A stretch of DNA of 64,000 nt from Paraburkholderia dilworthii. Its GTDB lineage: Bacteria; Pseudomonadota; Gammaproteobacteria; Burkholderiales; Burkholderiaceae. The position numbers and the translations under genes are program-made. Where the stretch lies: contig NZ_AWZT01000019.1 of the NCBI RefSeq assembly GCF_000472525.1, positions 56,799-120,798 on the forward strand, read 5' to 3'. This document shows, one piece after another, positions 25,862 through 34,697 of this stretch (its first letter is position 1; each line of letters opens with the position of its first letter). Under the pieces are notes generated by a model, which was given only the letters and a program-made list of their open reading frames with translations, was not told the DNA's origin and made no database searches.

Positions 25862-26278
25862 ATGCCCGGTTGCATTCTTTGTGGATTTGGTGCGGACTTT
25901 GAGGTGGACAGCTTCTTGGTGTCCTCGCCGTGGTCGGGCGTAGCCGAAACATTTCGGCGAGGAGCAACCGGGAACGCATATCGCCCAACTCGGGAGTACT
26001 CGTCGCTACAGATCGCCGTGTCTCCCATTGACGAAGATCTTCTCGAGCCCCAAGTCGATGCGACGCTTGCTTTCTTGCGAACCTATGACGCCGAGGTGAG
26101 GCGTCTGGTCACGTTTCCAGGGGTGGACGCGGTAGAGTTTCGCATCGGCCTCTTCTGGTTGCCCGATACGGCTATTTACCCGATTTCTCTCACGCCATCG
26201 TTTCTAAAGGCAGTTGGCGACGTCGGCGCGAGCGTTGACATATATGTTTATGCAAGCGACGGTGAAAGCGAGGTTTAG
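25862..26278 (+). CDS. Small protein resembling DUF4279-type immunity proteins
   Basis: A 138-residue soluble protein: FGADFEVDSFLVSSPWSG near the start, a predicted helix around EPQVDATLAFLRTYDAEV and a beta-strand tail VDIYVYASDG. The general build resembles DUF4279 proteins often found just downstream of Rhs or other polymorphic toxins, but I cannot confirm membership. It lies 12 bases after the preceding frame, with TAAGGTG upstream, and is followed by a terminator. If correct it is an orphan immunity gene of a lost Rhs toxin. If not, it is simply hypothetical. Confidence 0.6.
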   Translation: MPGCILCGFGADFEVDSFLVSSPWSGVAETFRRGATGNAYRPTREYSSLQIAVSPIDEDLLEPQVDATLAFLRTYDAEVRRLVTFPGVDAVEFRIGLFWLPDTAIYPISLTPSFLKAVGDVGASVDIYVYASDGESEV

Positions 26279-26388
26279 CGTTGCCAGTGTCAAAGGCAAA
26301 GCTGCGAGCTCACGGACGACCCGCAGTGAGCGACAACGCGGCGAACCGGTTGAGCCGTAGGGCGAGGCATGGAGTAGTGGCATGACAT

Positions 26389-26413
26389 AAAGGGCCGCGC
26401 GAGCGGCCCTTTT
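26389..26413 (+). terminator. Rho-independent terminator of the Rhs-like locus
   Basis: The stem GGGCCGC / GCGGCCC with loop GCGA is preceded by AAA and followed by TTTT. It lies 110 bases after the putative immunity gene. The stretch from here to 26679 shows no gene. Confidence 0.8.
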
Positions 26414-26679
26414 CGATTTAAAGCGGTGTAGTGATGAGTCGCTGGTTCTCGGCGGTGTTGCGCGCACGCTCTTAATTTTCGAAACCAGCGCCCCGAACCC
26501 ACCCTCCGCAAAGTCTCTTCCTGCAAAAGTGCGCGGTCATTGCATATGAAAGCGCAGACGTGCTGGTTGCTGACTGGGGCACGATTTTTGGATGGTCGCG
26601 GCGCATCCGCTGACGGGGCGCGTATCTTTTGATCGGGTGTCTGCCACGATTCCGTCGCCCAACGTCCCTCACCCCCGCC

Positions 26680-27141
26680 TCACACCTGCTTCCGATAAAC
26701 CACAAACCCCGACTTATCCGCCACCGCGTCATACAACCGCATCGCTGTGTGATTCGTTTCGTGCGTTTGCCAATACACACGTTGCGACCCGTCTTCTTTC
26801 GCGCGCGCATACACCGCTTCGATCAACGCGCGGCCCACGCCCTTGCCGCGCTCCGCTTCCAGCGTGTACAAGTCTTGCAAATAACAGATCGGCCCCGCCA
26901 GCGTCGTATGACGATGATAAAGAAAATGTACGAGACCGACCAACTCGCCATCACGTTCGGCGACCATCGCATGCATCGGTTCATAGCAATCGAAAAAACG
27001 GCCCCACGTGAGATGCGTAATGTCACGCGGCAATGCGGTTTCGCCAGAGCGGCCATAGAACGCGTTGTACGCGTCCCATAGCGGCAACCAGGCATCGAAA
27101 TCCTGGCGTGTGACAGGGCGGATCTGAATGGTGTCGGACAT
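26680..27141 (-). CDS. GNAT-family N-acetyltransferase
   Basis: A 153-residue single-domain acetyltransferase. It opens IQIRPVTRQDFDAWLPLW, and the acetyl-CoA loop is LYTLEAERGKGVGRALIEAV (Q/RxxGxG/A type) at about residues 90-110. The end ALRLYD-like element appears as TAMRLYDAVADKSGF. The start is fixed by AAGGAGCCGCGC; the upstream open frame is not used. Substrate unknown; the family acetylates amines of small molecules or proteins. Monocistronic as far as I can see. Confidence 0.88.
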   Translation of the reverse strand: MSDTIQIRPVTRQDFDAWLPLWDAYNAFYGRSGETALPRDITHLTWGRFFDCYEPMHAMVAERDGELVGLVHFLYHRHTTLAGPICYLQDLYTLEAERGKGVGRALIEAVYARAKEDGSQRVYWQTHETNHTAMRLYDAVADKSGFVVYRKQV

Positions 27142-27328
27142 GCGCGGCTCCTTGTTATGTCGATAAGCGAGCCATCGCATAGCGCCCCGTATTGTCGTCG
27201 TATCCGTGGACACATCGAAGCAGGCGCCGGCTCGCAAACCGCCAGCATAAGAAAATCAGGCCGCTATTGTTAGCTCCACCGTACGACGCGAATTTGGAAC
27301 CACGCACCGTAGCGAACACGAACAGGCG

Positions 27329-27744
27329 TTAATACGACCGCTGCTTGATCCCCCAACGCTCATCCTGCCAGGTAACGATCCACACATTTCGATGCTGCGT
27401 AATGATCGACCCGTCTGCGCGATTGCGCGAATACACGACACGCAGATGCACTTTGCGCGGACTCACCAGCACGACATGCTTCTCCTGATAGGCGGTGTGG
27501 TGCCAACCGCTATCGCGCGTGAGGTGTCGAAGAAATGCGCGGGCAGCTGGCCCGGCCGTTCCCAGATCACCAGTTGCTCGCCTGAAAGAATCACATGCGG
27601 AAAGTGCAGATGCGCATCCATGCCATTCAGGTCGCGTGCGTTGAAGCATGCGGTGAAACCGTCGATGCAGGCCAAAGCGGCGCGCGTCATCTCCGGTTCG
27701 TCGATGTCGTCATGCGGGATGAAAAGCGCATTGGCGTCCGTCAT
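27329..27744 (-). pseudogene. NTF2-like (SnoaL/DUF4440-type) protein, single-base frameshift
   Basis: The first part reads MTDANALFIPHDDIDEPEMT ... GQLPAHFFD, and the natural continuation HLTRDSGWHHTAYQEKH ... WGIKQRSY is in another frame. The two halves join if one base is added near 27526-27527, giving a protein of about 138 residues with an NTF2-like fold. In the written frame translation would run into unrelated sequence and stop at 27463. The gene starts seven bases after the flavoprotein stop, so the pair is an operon. It may be a real pseudogene or a base missed in assembly. Confidence 0.7.
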
Positions 27745-27751
27745 CGCGCTC

Positions 27752-28855
27752 TCACACCGTCTCGGCTCTGAGCCAATGCACGAGCACGGCGTCATCGTCG
27801 GTTTCGAGCGCATGCGCGACTCGCAGCCCCACGGCCGCGCCGAACTGGTAGCCGTGCCCGGAACAGGCGGACACGACGAGCGTCTTGCCGATGCGCTTCG
27901 AAAACAATCGCTGATCCGTTGTGCACGTGTGCGCGCAGGCTTTGACGTCGGTGACCGTATATTCGTCGATGCGGCTAAACGGCGGCGCAAAGAGTTGTCG
28001 CAAACGGTCGCCTTCGCCCGGCGCCGCAACGGCGCCGGTTTCGACATCCGGCACGCGTGTTTTCAGTGCGCCCGCGCCGAACTTCAGACCCGTACCGTCG
28101 AGTGGCGGCATTACATAGCCATCGCATGAACCGCCAATATCGACGATGGCCGGCGCATTCGACCACGCATTCTCCAGATCCGCGGGCGGCGTCACATAAG
28201 CAGCGACGCCGCGGTAAATCGCGAGCTTGTCGGCGAGCGGGGGAAAGAGCCGCAGCGTCCACGCACCGGCCGTCACGACGAGCCGGTCGGCGCGTACGAT
28301 GGTGCCGTCCTCGATATGCACGTGCGCCGTCTCCGGATCGATCGAAACCGCCTTGGTGTACATGCGGATGTCGACGCCGCGCATTCTCAGCCACGCCTTC
28401 AGGTCGTGTGCGATCCGCTCGCTGAAGAGCGCGCCTCCTTCACGATCGAGATACGCGCAGCGAAACGTGGCGGCGTCGAGAAACGGATAACGTTCGGCGG
28501 CTTCCCGCGGAGCGAGCCGTTCATATTCGAAGCCCGCATGGTCAAGGCCGATACGAAACTGCTCGGCGCCATCGCCCGCGAATTGTGAAATGCCGAGCGC
28601 GCCGCAATTCGCATAGTGAGACACGCCGAGATCGTCCCACAGCATGTCCCAACTATCGAACGCTTCGGCGATGGCCTGCGCATAGCCGTCGGCACTGCCA
28701 TACGCGCCGCGAATCATGCGATGCCGGTCGCCTGACGCCGCAAACGGACCCGGGATCGAGCCCTGTTCGATCAGCGTGACGTCATGCCCCAGCTTGGTGA
28801 GCGACCATGCCGTAGTCAGTCCGGCGATTCCCGCGCCAACGATTGCCACCCGCAT
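27752..28855 (-). CDS. FAD-dependent amine oxidase/dehydrogenase, sarcosine-oxidase-like
   Basis: A 367-residue DAO-family flavoprotein. The N-terminal FAD-binding motif is VAIVGAGIAGLTTAWSL. Towards the C-terminus VKACAHTCTTDQRLF resembles the segment of monomeric sarcosine oxidase whose cysteine binds FAD covalently. GHGYQFGAAVG is the usual closing motif. It probably oxidises an N-methyl or secondary amino acid to imine plus H2O2. The start at the third codon of the open frame is chosen because GGGGA is seven bases upstream, whereas it abuts the first ATG. It is followed by the NTF2-like gene. Confidence 0.85.
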   Translation of the reverse strand: MRVAIVGAGIAGLTTAWSLTKLGHDVTLIEQGSIPGPFAASGDRHRMIRGAYGSADGYAQAIAEAFDSWDMLWDDLGVSHYANCGALGISQFAGDGAEQFRIGLDHAGFEYERLAPREAAERYPFLDAATFRCAYLDREGGALFSERIAHDLKAWLRMRGVDIRMYTKAVSIDPETAHVHIEDGTIVRADRLVVTAGAWTLRLFPPLADKLAIYRGVAAYVTPPADLENAWSNAPAIVDIGGSCDGYVMPPLDGTGLKFGAGALKTRVPDVETGAVAAPGEGDRLRQLFAPPFSRIDEYTVTDVKACAHTCTTDQRLFSKRIGKTLVVSACSGHGYQFGAAVGLRVAHALETDDDAVLVHWLRAETV

Positions 28856-28988
28856 ACCCATTCCCCGGTCGGTTGAACGGGGTTCAGTCTAGCGCGGGAA
28901 AATAATCGGTGCGTCGTGTGTATCGGCGCTCAATCAGCCGACGAATGGCATGTCATCGAGCAGCGGCTGTCTGCGCCCGCCGCAATGT

Positions 28989-29192
28989 TCAGTGCTTGCG
29001 ATGCGCTGCGTCGCGCAGCTTATTGCGCACTTTCTTCGCGGCAAAGAGCGGCACATAGTCGAACACGCGCGCGTCGTGGCGATAGTCGGCCAAGGTGTCG
29101 GCATACATCTTGGAAACGGTCTCGGGCGGCGTATCGGTTTCCTCTGCAATGCTTCTCACCACTTCGTCGACATTGGGTTCGGGTTGCGACAT
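28989..29192 (-). CDS. DUF3562-family small protein
   Basis: A 67-residue protein reading VDEVVRSIAEETDTPPETV, then YADTLADYRHDARVFDYVPL and AAKKVRNKLRD. This matches the short DUF3562 proteins that are abundant in Burkholderiaceae and have no known function. The predicted structure is helical with a compact basic C-terminus. GGAGAGATCCG lies just upstream of the ATG; the long open frame before it is a shadow. It stands alone. Confidence 0.8.
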   Translation of the reverse strand: MSQPEPNVDEVVRSIAEETDTPPETVSKMYADTLADYRHDARVFDYVPLFAAKKVRNKLRDAAHRKH

Positions 29193-29514
29193 CGGATCTC
29201 TCCACGTAAGCAGCGGTTGGCGCGCGAGTGCAGCCAGACACAGGGTTTTTATTAGAGGATGCGATCCCCGCCGATGCCAATTGAATCCGTCTATCGCGTG
29301 TTGTGCGCCACAGAGATTTTTTTCTTGCAGAGCCAATTTCGCCGGCTTAGCACCGACGCGCTGAATATAGCGGCTTGAAATAAATAGAAATACGGCATTC
29401 AGCGAGTTGTGGAATAAAACGGCACACTCAACGGTTTTTGTCCCTTGATGGCGCACTGCTGGGCACTGCCCATTACAAACTCTTTGCAACGACCCCTCGC
29501 AGACTGCACCGCTT
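29193..29514. other. Intergenic region, no gene seen
   Basis: About 320 bases between divergent genes (DUF3562 and cytochrome b561). It contains an AT-richer stretch at 29300-29420 that probably holds promoters, but no clear -10/-35 pair and no conserved-looking frame. Confidence 0.45.
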
Positions 29515-30123
29515 ATGAACATGCACGCCGAACCTTTGACCGACCAGACCGACGAGACCGGCACGCCGGTGCCCTCGCGCTACACGCGCACGGCCATCAT
29601 GCTGCACTGGCTCATCGCTTTACTGATGATCGGCAACGTCGTGCTCGGTTTGAGTGCCGACTCTTTGCCGGACGACTGGGTGCGCACAGTGATCGACACG
29701 CATAAATCCATCGGCATTACGGTGCTCGGTCTTGCGCTGATGCGCATCTTGTGGCGTGTGTCGCACAAGCCGCCGCCGCTGCCGCGCGAGTTTCCGTCGT
29801 GGGAGAAAGTTGCCGCGCGTGTAGGCCACTTTCTGCTGTATGTGCTGATGATCGGGCTGCCGCTTTCCGGCTGGCTGCACGACTCCGCATGGAAGGACGC
29901 GGCCACGCATCCGATGCGTCTGTTCGATCTGTTTGCGTGGCCGCGCATCGGCTATGTGATGAACCTCGACCCCGCATTGAAGGAAACGCTGCACGACCGC
30001 TTCGGCGCGCTGCACACGTGGCTCGGCTACGCGCTGTATGCGTTGCTTGCCATGCATATCGGCGGCGCGCTGAAGCACCAGTGGATCGATCGCAAGTCGG
30101 TTCTTACGCGCATGGTGCCGTGA
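29515..30123 (+). CDS. Cytochrome b561
   Basis: A 202-residue membrane protein with four helices: TAIMLHWLIALLMIGNVVLG, then IDTHKSIGITVLGLALM, VGHFLLYVLMIGLPLSGWL and LHTWLGYALYALLAMHIGGA. The haem-ligand histidines sit in LHW, THKS, VGH and MHIGG, as in bacterial CybB. It transfers electrons across or along the inner membrane and is often a quinone:acceptor oxidoreductase or a superoxide:quinone oxidoreductase. It is followed after 53 bases by the glycosyltransferase, probably unrelated in function. Confidence 0.9.
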   Translation: MNMHAEPLTDQTDETGTPVPSRYTRTAIMLHWLIALLMIGNVVLGLSADSLPDDWVRTVIDTHKSIGITVLGLALMRILWRVSHKPPPLPREFPSWEKVAARVGHFLLYVLMIGLPLSGWLHDSAWKDAATHPMRLFDLFAWPRIGYVMNLDPALKETLHDRFGALHTWLGYALYALLAMHIGGALKHQWIDRKSVLTRMVP

Positions 30124-30176
30124 ACACCGCTACCGCTTCGCTCAGTTTCTAAACCGCAGCAACGACTGGCCCGCTA

Positions 30177-31634
30177 GTGACTTTGAAACAGAATCTGGAA
30201 CAGGCGTTCGCGCTTGCATCGCCTCGTCTCGTACCGCGCGGTACGACGCTTTCGAGCACGTTGATCCATGCAGGCGTCGTCGCCGTATGGCTGCTGCTGT
30301 TCGCGCGTGCATTCTTTCTGCAAGGCGTGGTTGCGTGGTCCACGGGTATCGCCTACGTGATCTACGACACGGTGCTGCTTGCGTTCGTCACCTGGAAAAC
30401 GTTGCCGCTCATGCGCCGTACCCCGCCGCTCGAGCCCGAATACGATCAGCGCAGCTTGCCGGACATGGGCGTGATCGTCGCGTCGCATAACGAAGCGGCC
30501 GTGCTGCCGGTGACGATCGCGGCGCTGCTGCGGCAGGTCCACGGTCCGGCGCAAATCGTGATTGCCGACGACGGCTCCACCGATCACACGCACGCGCTGC
30601 TCACCGAACGCTTCGGCCTCGTCGCGCCCGCCGAGGGCACGTTGAGCGCGCCGAGTTCGCTTTATCCCAATCTCTTCTGGCTGCGCATGCCACACGGCGG
30701 CAAGGCGCGCGCGCTGAACGCCGCGATCACGGTGATGACAACGGACACCGTAATGACCGTCGACGCCGATACCCTTCTCGACGACGACGCCACTTACGCA
30801 ATGCGCGCCGCCTTCGCAAGCGACCCCAAGCTCGTGGCCGCAGCGGGCATTCTCGTGCCCGTTTGCGGCAAGTCGGCATCGGGCCGCGTGCTGCAATGGT
30901 TCCAGACCTACGAGTACATGCGCAATTTCATCGCACGCTTCGCGTGGATGCGCGCAGACAGTCTGCTGCTCGTCTCGGGCGCGTTCGCTTCGTTCAGGCG
31001 CGAGGCGCTGCTGGACGTCGGCGGCTTCGATCCGCAGTGTCTCGTCGAAGACTATGAGTTGATACACCGGCTGCGCCGCCATTCCGTCGATCACGGCCTC
31101 GGCTGGGACGTGCGCGTAGTCGGTGACGCGCATGCGCACACCGACGCGCCAGACAATGTCGGCAGCTTCCTGCGCCAACGCCGCCGCTGGTTCGCTGGCT
31201 TTTTGCAAACGCAGTACTGGAATCGCGACATGACGGGCAATCCGCGCTATGGCGCGCTCGGCATGCTGATGCTGCCGGTGAAGGCGCTCGACACCATGCA
31301 GCCTATCTACGGCCTGACCGCGTTCGGATTGCTGCTCGCGTTCGTGTTCGGCGGGCACGGCGCAATCGTCGTGTCGATCTTCGGTGTGATCGGCCTGAAG
31401 ACGGCGATCGACCTCGCGTTTTACCTCTGGAGCATCCATCTTTACCGACGCTGGACCGGCAAGCGCAGCGGCTCCAGCATGGGCATGGCGATGCTGGCGG
31501 CCATCGCGGAGCCGTTCACTTTCCAGCTGCTTCGGCATCTTGGCGCGGCGCTCGGCTGGCTGCACTTTTTACGCGGCGGCCGTTCGTGGGGCGTGCAACG
31601 CCGCACGGGGCTCGTGGCCCGCGACGAGGCTTAG
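30177..31634 (+). CDS. Family 2 glycosyltransferase, membrane-bound processive type
   Basis: A 485-residue protein with two N-terminal helices, a cytoplasmic GT2 domain and C-terminal helices. Catalytic motifs are IADDGSTDHTHALL, VDADTLLDDDA (DxD), the acceptor-site VEDYELIHRL and QRRRWFAGF (QxxRW), the full set of chitin/PNAG/hyaluronan-synthase-like processive enzymes. It probably polymerises or extends a surface polysaccharide. The GTG start has no good ribosome site; a later start would cut the first helix. No export or deacetylase partners lie alongside, so the polymer is unknown. Confidence 0.87.
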   Translation: MTLKQNLEQAFALASPRLVPRGTTLSSTLIHAGVVAVWLLLFARAFFLQGVVAWSTGIAYVIYDTVLLAFVTWKTLPLMRRTPPLEPEYDQRSLPDMGVIVASHNEAAVLPVTIAALLRQVHGPAQIVIADDGSTDHTHALLTERFGLVAPAEGTLSAPSSLYPNLFWLRMPHGGKARALNAAITVMTTDTVMTVDADTLLDDDATYAMRAAFASDPKLVAAAGILVPVCGKSASGRVLQWFQTYEYMRNFIARFAWMRADSLLLVSGAFASFRREALLDVGGFDPQCLVEDYELIHRLRRHSVDHGLGWDVRVVGDAHAHTDAPDNVGSFLRQRRRWFAGFLQTQYWNRDMTGNPRYGALGMLMLPVKALDTMQPIYGLTAFGLLLAFVFGGHGAIVVSIFGVIGLKTAIDLAFYLWSIHLYRRWTGKRSGSSMGMAMLAAIAEPFTFQLLRHLGAALGWLHFLRGGRSWGVQRRTGLVARDEA

Positions 31635-31754
31635 CGGCGCGATGTTATGACCCCGCCGGACCCATGCCGTCCCCGGTTCGAGTAGACTGACGACGATAAC
31701 GGCCGCGCGATGCGGCCGCCTACTCTATCCGCACGTGCACGGAGGCTCCACACT

Positions 31755-32963
31755 ATGCATGCTGTTCCCCCGCTCGAACAAAACACCGTCGAGGCGTCCT
31801 TAACGCATACGGCATCGCCCCTGGCCGCTCCTATCCAAGGCCAGGCCGCCAATGACGCGCCGGTCCGGGACTTGCGCCGCGTCGGCATTCATCCCGACTA
31901 CTGGTATCCGCTCGCGTGGTCGCATGAAGTGAAGCGTGGCAAGACGCATGGGGTGACGTTCGCGGGCGATCCGATCGTGCTCGCGCGCACCGAGTCGGGC
32001 AAGGTGTTTGCGCTCGAAGACCGCTGCGCGCATCGCCAGGTGCCGTTGCACCAAGGGGTGGTCGATGGCGAGTCGATTCGTTGCGGCTACCACGGTTGGA
32101 CCTACGATTGCTCGGGCAAATGCATCGATGTGCCGTACCTCGGGCGCGAGCGTTTGCCGAACGGCGTGCGCTCGTATCCGTGCCGCGAGGTGGAAGGGCT
32201 GATCTTCGTGTTTCCCGGCGATCCGGCAATGGCCGAGGTTCGACCGCTACCCACGCTCGGCTCCGTGTCCGACAAAAAGTACAAGACGCGGCGCTTCGGG
32301 CGTCCGGTGAATTGCCACTACTCGTTCATGCACGAGAACCTGATGGACATGAACCATCAGTTTCTGCATCGCCGGCAAATGGGGCAGATGCGCGCACGTT
32401 CGCTCGGGCGGCGTCGCGGCGAAGGTTGGGTCGAGGTCGACTACACGTTTGCACGCATGGCCGGACAGCAGCCGATCGGCGAAGCGATCGTGTTCGGCCA
32501 GAGCCGCAAGACGGGCGGCGACAACGACAAGGACGTGATGACGATCCGCACCGAGTATCCGTATCAGACGCTGCAAATTCGCACGTCGGAGCAGACGCTC
32601 GTGATGGATCTGTGGATCGTTTATGTGCCGCTGGATCGCGAGCAGCGCACCAACCGCACTTTCGGGCTCTTGTCGATTCGCAAGCCGGGCATTCCCGGCG
32701 CGCTGAATCTCGCGTGGCCGCTGCTGGTGTGGTTCACCGAGCGCATCTTCAAGGAAGACCGCGAGATTGTAGAAGCCGAGCAGCGCGCGCACGATTCGCA
32801 GGGCGCCGACTGGAACCATGAGGTGTTTCCGGTCATCAACGAACTGCGCGCGCTGCTGCGCGAAAGCGGTGCGCCGGATCAGGTGGTCGGTGCCGGAACG
32901 GGCGACACGAAAATCGTCCGCTTCTGGGACTCACGCAGCGGCAGCCCGCTGGCGAAAACCTGA
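31755..32963 (+). CDS. Orphan Rieske non-heme iron oxygenase
   Basis: A 402-residue oxygenase. The Rieske centre is Cys91-x-His93 (RCAHRQVPLHQG) and Cys110-x2-His113 (RCGYHGWTYD); the catalytic iron site is in NLMDMNHQFLHRR (His201, His205, with Asp198 nearby). It is not close to the oxygenase at 12007 and has a different C-terminal half. No ferredoxin or reductase gene is adjacent, but a rubredoxin follows at 33294. CGGAGGCTCCACACT supports the start at MHAVPPLEQ. Substrate unknown; VanA-type demethylases and sterol or lipid hydroxylases share this overall size. Confidence 0.88.
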   Translation: MHAVPPLEQNTVEASLTHTASPLAAPIQGQAANDAPVRDLRRVGIHPDYWYPLAWSHEVKRGKTHGVTFAGDPIVLARTESGKVFALEDRCAHRQVPLHQGVVDGESIRCGYHGWTYDCSGKCIDVPYLGRERLPNGVRSYPCREVEGLIFVFPGDPAMAEVRPLPTLGSVSDKKYKTRRFGRPVNCHYSFMHENLMDMNHQFLHRRQMGQMRARSLGRRRGEGWVEVDYTFARMAGQQPIGEAIVFGQSRKTGGDNDKDVMTIRTEYPYQTLQIRTSEQTLVMDLWIVYVPLDREQRTNRTFGLLSIRKPGIPGALNLAWPLLVWFTERIFKEDREIVEAEQRAHDSQGADWNHEVFPVINELRALLRESGAPDQVVGAGTGDTKIVRFWDSRSGSPLAKT

Positions 32964-33169
32964 GCGACGGGCGACGGGCGACGAGCGGCGGGCGGTTTTT
33001 CCGCCTCGCCGCGAATTAATTCATCTCCATCCCGTAGATAATCCGGCGCGGTCCACCGGCGATAATGGCGTCTGAGTGTCAACTGACACGCGCGGGTTGG
33101 CGCAAATCGGCATGCGCCGCACCGCGACCCGTGTACTATTTCGCTTTTTTGACTTTTGAAGACCGCTCC

Positions 33170-33286
33170 GTGACCACGCAACAACTCCCCGCCGCATCGC
33201 GCAAATCCCTCACTTTGCTTCAATTTCTCGGCCTCATTGGCGGCGCCGCGCTGATCGTTCACATTGTGCTGAATCTGCTGGTGTAG
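33170..33286 (+). CDS. 38-residue single-pass membrane peptide
   Basis: A short GTG-initiated frame encodes a polar N-terminus (TTQQLPAASRKSLTLLQ) and one hydrophobic helix (LGLIGGAALIVHIVLNLLV) ending at the stop. Hydrophobic pattern and the seven-base spacing to the rubredoxin gene suggest a real small membrane protein, possibly a membrane anchor or partner for the rubredoxin. The ribosome site (GAAGA) is weak. Confidence 0.5.
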   Translation: MTTQQLPAASRKSLTLLQFLGLIGGAALIVHIVLNLLV

Positions 33287-33293
33287 TCGTGCC

Positions 33294-33710
33294 ATGTACA
33301 AGAAGGGCGTAGCGGTAGAAATCCAGTTTTCCCCGGAACGGCTCAACGACCGCGCAGGCGATCCCTACTGGATCGACTTGACGCAAGATGAAGCGCAGCT
33401 TCTGCTGGCAAGCCTCCAGGCGCGCCTCGCGGCCAGGAGCGCGAGCACGGACGCGCCGCTCGTCATCAGCCTGGACGAGACACCGGCCGCGCAGCAGCAC
33501 AGCGCGCCGGATTCACCCGCCGCGAACGCCGCTTCGGCCGACGACTTCAAGCAATGGGTCTGCGTGATCTGCGGCTGGATCTACGACGAAGCCGCCGGTT
33601 TGCCCGAGGAGGGCATCGCACCGGGCACGCGCTGGGCCGACATTCCCACCGACTGGCGTTGCCCGCTGTGCGACGTGGGCAAGGAAGATTTCGCGCTGGT
33701 GGAGTTCTAG
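33294..33710 (+). CDS. Rubredoxin with an extra N-terminal domain
   Basis: A 138-residue protein. Residues 87-138 are a complete rubredoxin: VCVICGWIYDEAAGLPEEG with Cys90 and Cys93, and DWRCPLCDVGK with Cys123 and Cys126, binding one iron. The first 80 residues (VEIQFSPERLNDRAGDPYW, then QARLAARS and a Pro/Ala linker) are not part of a normal 55-residue rubredoxin and I do not recognise them. Rubredoxins pass electrons to oxygenases such as AlkB. The position after the Rieske oxygenase and a membrane peptide makes an electron-delivery role plausible. Its stop codon overlaps that of the convergent SDR gene. Confidence 0.88.
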   Translation: MYKKGVAVEIQFSPERLNDRAGDPYWIDLTQDEAQLLLASLQARLAARSASTDAPLVISLDETPAAQQHSAPDSPAANAASADDFKQWVCVICGWIYDEAAGLPEEGIAPGTRWADIPTDWRCPLCDVGKEDFALVEF

Positions 33711-34555
33711 GCGTCGGGATAATCGGCGCGCAGCGTGGTTGCTTCCCACGCATCGAAATCGCCGCGCATGAAGTCGAGTTTCTTGCGCGCCAGTTCCAGC
33801 GCGGTTTTGCCGAGCAGCAAACGCAGCGGCGGGCGCTCGGCTAGCGCTGCGTCGATAATCGCTTGCGCCGCGCGCACAGGGTCGCCCGCCTGCTTGCCGC
33901 TGCGCGCCTCTGTCTGCTTGCGCCGCTCGCCGGCGGTGGCCGCGTAGTCGTCGATAACGGTGGCCGATTGCTTGATCGACGGCCCCGCCCAGTTGGTGCG
34001 GAACGGACCGGGTTCTACGATCAGCACGTCGATGCCGAGCGGCTTGATCTCGGTCGCGAGAGATTCGGAGAGGCCCTCCACCGCGTATTTCGTGGCATGG
34101 TAATAACCGGTCGCTGCAAAACTCGCGAGGCCGCCAATCGACGATACGTTGACGATCAGACCGCTGCGCTGTTCGCGCATGATCGGCAACACCGCCTTCG
34201 TGATGTCGACGAGACCGAACACATTGGTCTCGAACATCGCCCGCACTTCTTCATCTTCGCCTTCTTCGATCGCGGCCAGGTAGCCATAACCTGCGTTGTT
34301 CACGAGCGTGTCGATGCGGCCAAAGCGCTGCACGGCCTGAGCGACGACGTCTGTGATTTGCGCGCGGTTCGTGACATCGAGCGGCAGAACGAGCGCCCGC
34401 TCGCCGTGCGGCTCGGCAATGTCTTTCACTTTGGATACATCACGTGCGGTCACAACGGCGCGCCAGCCGCGCTCAAGCACCAGTTTGGCGAGTTCGCGGC
34501 CAAAGCCCGTCGAACAACCGGTGATCAGCCAGACGGGATTGTCTCGATTCATCAT
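33707..34555 (-). CDS. SDR-family oxidoreductase
   Basis: A 282-residue classical SDR: ITGCSTGFGRELAK (cofactor loop), LVNNAGYGYL, IVNVSSIGGLASF with the catalytic serine, and YYHATKYAVEGL with Tyr and Lys of YxxxK. The arginine in the first strand region (TARDVSKV) suggests NADP preference. A C-terminal extension beyond the core is typical of the group often annotated as oxidoreductase/3-ketoacyl reductase-like. AGGAGCTTTCCCAC precedes the ATG. It converges with the rubredoxin gene; the two stop codons share CTAG. Confidence 0.88.
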   Translation of the reverse strand: MMNRDNPVWLITGCSTGFGRELAKLVLERGWRAVVTARDVSKVKDIAEPHGERALVLPLDVTNRAQITDVVAQAVQRFGRIDTLVNNAGYGYLAAIEEGEDEEVRAMFETNVFGLVDITKAVLPIMREQRSGLIVNVSSIGGLASFAATGYYHATKYAVEGLSESLATEIKPLGIDVLIVEPGPFRTNWAGPSIKQSATVIDDYAATAGERRKQTEARSGKQAGDPVRAAQAIIDAALAERPPLRLLLGKTALELARKKLDFMRGDFDAWEATTLRADYPDA

Positions 34556-34697
34556 GTGGGAAAGCTCCTGTTGATGGTCTGCGACATTGCCTCGCGCCTT
34601 TCCTTTCTTTTGACTAACGCCTCGAATGTTGTTTGCGCCGGGCAGGGGCCTTCAATTGTAGTCGCAGCGCGGCGGCCTCGCTTTGCAGCGCATCGTT

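Noticed and set aside
26472..26810. Minus-strand open frame of 112 codons
   Set aside because: Arg/Cys/Trp-rich shadow composition and no ribosome site; it overlaps the end of the GNAT gene.
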